A stretch of DNA of 64,000 bases, taken from positions 350,616,957 to 350,680,956 of the forward strand of contig OY856412.1 of assembly GCA_963693085.1 (NCBI GenBank), in the 5' to 3' direction. How positions within the stretch are numbered: position 1 is the first letter of the stretch; every line of letters begins with the position of its first letter. Source of the DNA: Alisma plantago-aquatica. Lineage: Eukaryota > Streptophyta > Magnoliopsida > Alismatales > Alismataceae. The notes beneath the pieces were generated by a model. It was not told where the DNA came from. It saw only the letters and a list, made by a program, of their open reading frames with translations, and ran no database searches. Of this stretch, positions 57,270 to 64,000 are shown piece after piece. A program made the translations under genes and the position numbers.

Positions 57270-59069
57270 ATTAGCGGGAGGAATGTAGAGCTCGAAGAAG
57301 TTTGATACCAACAAGAAAGCAGAGAACCTGCGGAGGTACATAAGGAACATGAAGACTCACAAATTGTTGTGGAATTTCAAGTTCCAAATGTAACACAGGA
57401 ACCTCGTAGGTCTAGTAGGACACGACTTGAGCCTGAGAGATTTGGATTTCTCGTGACTCAAGACAGTGATGAATTGGACATAGTAGATGAGCCAACTTCC
57501 TATCTAGAAGCTATTAAAGGACCAGAATCTGAGAAATGGCTCGAAGCCATGAGATATGAGATGGAATCCATGTACACCAACAAGGTATGGACCTTGGTGG
57601 ATCCACCCGAAGGGGTAAAACCCATAGGGTGTAAGTGGGTCTTCAAGAAGAAGACTGACATGGATGGAAATGTTCAAACCTATAAAGGTAAATTGGTTGC
57701 AAAATGATTCTGTCAAATTCAAGGTGTTGATTATGACGAGACCTTCTCACCAGTTGCCATGGTTAAATCCATCCGGATCATGCTTGCCATTGCAGCTTAT
57801 CATGACTATGATATTTGGCAAATGGATGTTAAAACAACATTCCTTAATGGGAATTTACTCGAGGATTTGTACATGACACAACCTGAGGGTTTTATCGATC
57901 CAAAGGATGCCAATAAAGTCTGTAAGCTACAAAGGTTAATCTATGGATTGAAGCAAGAATCTCGGAGCTGGAATCTACGTTTTGATGAAGTAGTCAAAAA
58001 GTTTGGCTTTAGTTAAGATGAAGATGAACCTTGTGTTTACAAAAGGGTTAGTGGGAGCACAATCATATTTCTCATATTGTATGTGGATGACATACTGTTG
58101 ATGGGAAATGACATCCCTACACTTCAGATAGTAAAAGGTTGGCTAGGGAAGACCTTCTCTATGAAGGATTTAGGCGAAGCATCATATATACTAGGGATCA
58201 AGATCTATAGAGATAGATCTAGAAGGCTTCTAGGCCTAAGCCAGAGCACATACATTGACAAGGTGCTAAAGAGGTTTAGCATGGAGGGTTCTACGAGAGG
58301 TAATGTGCCCATGTCCCATGGGGTTATGATCTCTAAATCCCAATGTACTAGTTCATGTGATGAACGGGCACGCATGAGTAAGATTCCATATGCATCATCA
58401 ATTGGATCTATCATGTACGCGATGTTGTGTACTCGTCCTGATGTGTCGTATGCTTTGAGCATGACGAGCCGGTATCAGTCAGATCCAGGTGAATGTCACT
58501 AGACAGCTGTAAAGAAAATCTTAAAGTACTTGAGAAGGACTAAGGATCAATTCTTGGTATACAGTGGTGAGGAAGAGCTTGTGGTAAAGGGTTACTACGA
58601 TGCTAGCTTTCAAACTGACAAAGATGACTACAGATCACAATCTGGATTTGTGTTTTTCCTGAACAACAGAGCTATGAGCTGGAAGAGTTCCAAGTAAGAG
58701 ACGGTTGCGGATTCTACAACAGAGGCCGAATATATTGCCGCATCTAATGCTGCAAAGGAAGATGTGTGGATCAAGAAGTTCATTTCTGAACTTGGAGTGG
58801 TTCCAAGCGCTGGTGATGCAATTGAGTTGTTTTGTGACAGCAACGGAGCAATTGCACAGGATAAAGAACCAAGATCGCACCAATGTTCCAAACATATTCT
58901 ATGGCAGTTCCATCTCATACGAGAGACCTTACAATGAGGAGATGTGAAGATTTGCAGAGTACCTACAAAAAGCAATATGGCTGACTCGCTCACAAAAGCA
59001 CTTTCACAGGAGAAACATGACAGACATGTTCGATCACTTGGATTGAGATGCATGAGTGATTGGGTATAA
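57270..59069 (+). pseudogene. pol: Reverse transcriptase-RNase H of copia-B
   Basis: The same reading frame as gag continues to the end of pol with no net shift. RT segments PIGCKWVFKKKTDMDG, QMDVKTTFLNG and LYVDDILLMGND (YVDD near 58080-58091) are present. RNase H follows with DASF, STTEAEYIA and FCDSNGAIAQ. Stops lie at 57303 (TGA), 57705 (TGA, where copia-A has GGA), 58014 (TAA, CAA in copia-A), 58500 (TAG), 58695 (TAA, CAA in copia-A) and 58935 (TGA); the final TAA is at 59067. Those at 57303, 58500 and 58935 are also in copia-A. Confidence 0.9.
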
Positions 59070-60227
59070 GTACAAGTGGGAATCTATTGGTATGTATGCC
59101 CATAGAGACTATCATTCGATGATTGTAAAGGGATACTATGTAAATGATTTATAATACTACATTGATCATATCAATAAAGGCAAGTTTCCAATCTATATGT
59201 TTGTGTTTTATATCGTGAGATGACCATAAAACTTATAGATGTATATAGAATAATATACTCAATGACATATGTCTTCGAGTTGATGACCTGGACAATGATA
59301 TCATATGTATGCTAAGAGTATATATTCTTGTTTTGTCCCTAATCAGTTGTTATTGTGGAAATATCCATAGACATCAATAACACATAAGATTAGAATGTAT
59401 GTTGGTTGATGGAAGAATCTCATTATCCATGATATGGAGATATCAAACCAAATACATAGATACTTGTTAGAGAATAGTGTATCGGATAGACCCACCTTGA
59501 GAGTGACACACATGGATACCATGATTGGTAGTTAGAGTCACATCTCATAATGATGGTGGTGATTGTGGTTGTTGGACTTGAAGTCACTACACTTATCACA
59601 TGTTGTTCGGTGTACTTTGACATCATCCACTGTGGTCCTGAATAAGGATTGCCATAAAAGATGGTGCTTGGGTGCACAGTGACACATGGGGATGACTGTG
59701 AGTGATGTAGATGGAATTTGTCCTTCCTCCGGGAGTTTGATATTCTGGCCACTTGATAAGCGAGATCGAGAAATGCATAGCCATGCTGATGTGAGTCAAT
59801 ATGTGATATTGATCTTACATATATCTCAGACAGTCTGCTCTAGTTCAAGGAACATGGATTGAACGTTGAAGAGGATAACAATTCCATGACACAAGTTCAA
59901 TCCGCATATCAACGACAAAGGAACTATTCAATCATTGTAACACCAGTCATGAATGATATGTTAAGTTGTTCTCCAACTTCTCCAATTACTTGGGTGGCAA
60001 TGAAGTCTTTCTAGATACCAATCATTTCTTGTGAAATCATAATATGATTATGGATATCACTGCCAACGTAATTTGGAGCCTACCGGGTCACACGCATAGG
60101 ATGAGTTGGAATAGGAGTATAATTGTGGATTTGACTAGAATTGCTCCGAATCACATTGATTACTAAAATGTTTATGTAATCGATTAGAATAATATTGGAG
60201 TGATTGGCTCAAGTGAAAGTGGGATTC
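59070..60227 (+). other. 3' non-coding region of copia-B, bounded by two polypurine tracts
   Basis: The inner tract AAGTGGGAATC (59074-59084) comes right after the pol stop and is followed by TATTGGTATGTATGCC, like an LTR start. The outer tract AAAGTGGGAT (60217-60226) precedes the real LTR at 60228. About 1.14 kb lie between. It has no coding sense; the same sequence occurs in copia-A (26238-26454 joined to 13951-14884). Confidence 0.8.
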
Positions 60228-60939
60228 TATTGCTATATATGCCTATAGAGCCATCACAAGTGATTGCATGGAGTCACATATTAATTAATCAATTAATGTG
60301 ATTATTTGGTTAATCAATGAATTCCAGAATATTCTAATTAATCCACGAGCGTTTTAATTAACGTAGTGTTTCTATTTATCGATGGGTTTAGGAAATCCTA
60401 CTTCCCTTCGTATCCTATTTAAAGGAGGCTGACATCCAATATCTATATAATATATTGAGAGAGGATTTTCAGTTTACGCTCACGTACATAAACCCTAGCC
60501 GTCACCATCCTTAGGAGAGAAAGGAGAGCAACATGCCGCTAGCACGCCGCCGCATAGAAACGACTCCTTCCCGCTGGCTTAGGAAGCACGATGTGGAGTT
60601 CCAGTCCATCTATGTAGATGAAGTAGAGATGCAGACGTTGAGACGCCTGCCTTCGGAGGACATCAACGACCATCCGTGCGCGTTACGAGCGGCGTACATC
60701 ATCCCACGAAAGGAGTGCCATCAGATCTTCCTACGACTGCAAACGGGAGAGAAGTTTTGTCCGTGTAGGCTAGCGTCGTTGCACCCCTTTTTACAGTGGG
60801 ACATCGCCGGACTTGCTCTGTGATAAGGTATATCCCACAAACACTCCTTTCGAATATGCTATTTTCTATGAGATCCTGTTTCGCTTTGCGTGGATTTTTG
60901 TTGCTTCCGCCGCACATGTTTTCTCCACAAAACCCAACA
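60228..60939 (+). repeat. 3' LTR of copia-B
   Basis: It is 712 bp, TATTGCTATATATGC to AACCCAACA, followed by the target-site copy agttt. It has the same length as the reassembled 5' LTR. Confidence 0.92.
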
Positions 60940-60944
60940 AGTTT

Positions 60945-62137
60945 TTGTGAAGCCTCGAGCTCGGGTCGGTGGTTCCCCACATAGGACACTAGTGACATGT
61001 GTAAAAGATAGTGTTGAGTAAGAATAACTCATGGGTAGAGACCTATGAAGAGTATGTCATAGCATGTTTTGGTTTGTGCTTATGTGGCTAGAGCTTGTAA
61101 AGCTATCACTAGTGCTAATGAGGTAATTCGAGAACCCTAAGCTTAGAGAGGAAAGATAAAGTATGTGCTTTTGAGATACTCATAGAGTTGAGTGAGCTCA
61201 AAGAGATTGAGCATGACACCACGCTCAGGGTAAGGGTTGGGATAACCTCAGTTGGACTAGATAAAGTTTTTATACATCTTTGTCAAGCCACTTGTATAAG
61301 TTTGTTAGCACAACCATGATATAATATATGTAAGATGTGATTTAATCTCGAGATGTGATATATAGACATAATACATGGAAACCTAGAGATGGTTTAATAG
61401 ACACCAATGCATAAATATTTAACCATATACATGAATAATGATGAAAATGTGATGTTTCTAGTTAATCTTGTGATGAAATCACTAGTTAATGTTGCAATTT
61501 ATTATAAGCAATGAAATAAGATCATATGAATGAAGCATGTTATGTGAGGTGTTAATCTTAGTGCTTAATAAAGAAGAAAAAAATATAGTTTGACAACTAG
61601 CACAACATAATGATTCTGACACCTTGATATGATCTAGTTGGATAAAGTGGGTTAATTATAGTTAACTCCCTCCTAAAAGGCATATGTTAATGTTGAACAT
61701 GTTATAACAATTAGCTCAATAAAATGTTGATGACACCTTGATATATGGCTTAACTTTATTTAACTCCTTTAGAACATGGAAATATGGTGTGGGAACCCTA
61801 ATGCAAGGGTAAAAATAAGGATGTAAAACCTAAAGTATGAAATATGGCTTGACCTAACCTAAGGTTATAAGCATATGCTTCACCCTTCAATGAAGGGTTG
61901 GCTAACCCCAAATGTTGTTGAAATATCCTAGGAAGACATATATATAGTTAGGAGATTTTGTTCATGGATATGACACCTAAAGTGGTGCGCTAGATGCTAA
62001 TGAAGACCTTTTAGTTTTTCCTTGGAGTATGAGAGTGGCTTAATTTTGGGGATAAAATTTCTTTTAAGATATATATGATGTGATGGACTGGTTTTTGACT
62101 AAACTTTGAGGACAAAATTTCTCTAAGGTGTGTAGGA
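60945..62137 (+). other. LARD-2 internal region, right part (non-coding)
   Basis: AT-rich, without coding frames. Two end-words occur near the LTR: GGGGATAAAATTTCTTTTAAG at about 62048 and GAGGACAAAATTTCTCTAAGG at 62108, the second directly before the LTR. GATGTGATGGACTGG after the first resembles the LTR start TGTAATGGAGTG, so the terminal module appears duplicated about 60 bases apart. Confidence 0.75.
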
Positions 62138-64000
62138 TGTAATGGAGTGAACTTTTGGATCTTTGAATACCTGATAAGATGAGCAACTTTATGTATTTGA
62201 GTGCTATTAAGAGTATCAAGTATTTGGTGAAGTTTGGAGAATGTTTACCATTGTAATTATACGGTTGAAGTCTCATATACACTTCTAAATTCCTAGAAGG
62301 AGATACCTAAGTTTGAATATGGTGAAATAATTTTATTGATGATATTGGAACTAAGCTTATATAAGTTAACCTAAGTTATTGGCGTGACAATAGATGTCAC
62401 ACTTTTATTAAAAAAAAGGGATACAAACAAAACACTCAAATAGACCATATAAAAGTGACACACTCCCTTTTTGTCTTTTTTTTCATCTCTTGGTAGCACA
62501 TGCACTCTTGTGAGAGAGTTGAATAATTCGTAGCCACTAACCTCATGCCCACTACTGTGCTTTTGCACGCAAAAGACTGAGTTAGTGGAGTTGGTGTTGG
62601 ACTAAGAAGTTTAAGTGAATAAATTAGAGAGATCGAACCACCTCTCCATTGTGTCCTCTTTGTCGACTGTGATAGAGAGCAAGCGGTGACTGGAGTTAGT
62701 TGGAGAGCGAGAGAACGAGACCTCCCCACACTGGTGTCTCTATGTTTCCAGCAACTACGACCGAGAGGAGGATCACGGTGGCCAAAATCAAGCCTCACGA
62801 TGGACTCACAAGTAGGTGTCACACATGATCTCGTTCAAGCGAAGCCGCATGGAGGAGCTAGCAGTAGGCGCTGACAGTGGTCATTGTCAAGGGGAGCACA
62901 GGACAGTGGTTTCCTCGGTGGAGTCTTGTCTAACAGCAGTGTCAGGAGTGTGGCAACATCTCGTAGGCCAGCTGAGGAGGTGACACATGCAAGTGTCGTG
63001 TTAATGGGACGCAGCTGCGACAGCAACGTGGAGGTCAGTAGCGATGGAAAATGAATAGGGCCATGGAGGCGCTATGGAACCTGATGAGGATTCGCCTCCA
63101 TCCTAATCAAAGCGGAGAAGGAACACAGCAGGAGGGCGTAGATCATGGAGGAGGAGAACCACCATCCACGAGCCGGAGAGGCTGGGGGCATATTGCAGAC
63201 GCACGAAGGTGTCGAGCAGGGAGGCAGTTGTCCAGCGATGTGGAGTAGAGGTTGAGGAGGAGGATCTCATACCAACCGTTCGCTGGAGTAGACCCAGCCA
63301 CGATGGAGCTTGAGAGCACGGAGGCCTGGAACGACAGTGGGTTGCAGTGACCTCACAGAGAAGGGGGATCTATAACAGACTCACGTAGACGGACCTCTTC
63401 AAACTTGTGAATGTTGAGGAACGGTAAGATCTGGAGTTTGATGCTCACCGGGGCAGAGCCTTCACGGCTGCGGCCGTCCATCGGGAAAGAATCGCGCTAG
63501 GCGTGAGGCATCTAGGAAGCAAGAACCAGTCAAAGGCCAGAGGTTGGGTTCAGCCAGACCATATGTGAACCAGATAGAGAACCGTGCAACCTAATGAACC
63601 AAGCTGGTCGGCCCCAAGAAAGAGTAGCGCCTGTTAGTATCCAAGTGGCAGACTGCGATTGACTAGAAAAGGTAAAAACTTCAGAAATACTCAGATCTTG
63701 CATAATTCGTATTAAATAGCTCGATTATCAAAAAATTATAAACAAGGTACCAAAATTCTCAGAAAAATGAGTAGAACACAGTAGAATGATAATACTAGGC
63801 TTTTGATACACTAATAATAGTGATATCATGTAAGATATGAAATGCTCATTTGATGGATAATAAATATCAAACAATGTTGTAAAGTTATGATAACATGTCA
63901 GTAAGTTTATAATCATGTTTATAATGCATATGATGTCAGATATGGTCATGTTGATGCATGAAAACATATAATTTGATTAAATGGCTATCTAGGGCTACTA
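62138..64000 (+). repeat. 3' LTR of LARD-2 (cut by the window end)
   Basis: It matches 36175-38037, including the GC-rich block (about 62650-63620). The remaining 1.4 kb or so should lie beyond the window. Confidence 0.88.

Larger units (their letters stand above)
40605..60939 (+). mobile_element. Ty1/copia element, copia-B, nested in LARD-2
   Basis: Flanked by agttt at 40600-40604 and 60940-60944. The 5' LTR (40605-41135 plus 53326-53506, 712 bp in total) is split by LARD-1; the 3' LTR (60228-60939) is also 712 bp. The internal region has the initiator-Met primer site, a long leader, gag and pol on the plus strand. Without LARD-1 the element is about 8.1 kb. The LTRs differ by about 11% over the first 531 bases (hand count), so it is old. 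It is the same family as copia-A but in opposite orientation. Confidence 0.93.
36175..64000 (+). mobile_element. Non-coding long-LTR element LARD-2 (runs off the window), with nested insertions
   Basis: The 5' LTR is 36175-39433 and the 3' LTR starts at 62138 and leaves the window. The initiator-Met primer site is at 39436 and a TTTGAGGACAAAATTTCTCTAAGG end-word before the 3' LTR, so it reads on the plus strand. After removal of copia-B the internal region is about 2.36 kb and has no gag or pol. LTRs longer than 3 kb around non-coding DNA fit the LARD type; the end-word and primer site resemble Tekay/Del-like gypsy elements, which probably supply the proteins. The right target site is not in view. 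Confidence 0.85.

Noticed and set aside
60533..60823. 96-codon open frame in the copia-B 3' LTR, downstream of a TATA-like word
   Set aside because: The 5' LTR of the same element has an early stop and the copia-A LTRs lack the ATG and are frame-shifted, so the frame is not kept.

Overview
This window is plant nuclear DNA made almost entirely of retrotransposons stacked inside one another. The case for a flowering plant rests on Ty1/copia and Ty3/gypsy elements with plant-type primer-binding sites (initiator-Met and tRNA-Asp), Tat/Athila-type gag-pol, and very long non-coding LTR elements of the LARD type. The overall AT-rich composition fits. I found no host gene, tRNA, rRNA or CRISPR array, and I cannot name the species.

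Left half (1-36174). Bases 1-4362 are unassigned AT-rich DNA. From 4363 runs an old, decayed Tat/Athila-like element (D), in the order LTR, internal region, LTR, second internal region. Its second LTR (12245-33513) is split by a minus-strand copia element, copia-A (13244-32764, TSD taata/caata). Copia-A is itself split by a minus-strand gypsy element, C (14890-26232, TSD tcagg, two LTRs of 1616 bp). The second D internal region ends near 35785, where a fragment of another element (E) begins.

Right half (36175-64000). A plus-strand non-coding element with 3.26-kb LTRs (LARD-2) starts at 36175 and runs off the window in its 3' LTR. A plus-strand copia element of the same family as copia-A (copia-B, 40605-60939, TSD agttt) lies in its internal region. 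The 5' LTR of copia-B is split by a minus-strand element (LARD-1, 41136-53320, TSD gttct) whose 5.3-kb LTRs enclose only 1.6 kb of non-coding DNA.

The order of events follows from the nesting: D, then copia-A, then C on the left; E, then LARD-2, then copia-B, then LARD-1 on the right. LTR-LTR divergence agrees: roughly 10% for the copia elements, about 3% for C and about 1-2% for LARD-1 (hand estimates).

No element encodes a complete set of proteins. C and copia-B keep nearly uninterrupted reading frames broken mainly by in-frame stops; copia-A has stops and small indels; D lacks integrase. The points most worth a second look are the duplicated polypurine-tract/LTR-start module in both copia copies (with similar internal tracts in C and D), stop codons shared by the two copia copies, loss of all three integrase catalytic residues in copia-B, an array of TGCACGCCGTGCA-like palindromes in C, and the telobox cluster and inverted-repeat-bearing tandem repeats in the LARD-1 LTRs.
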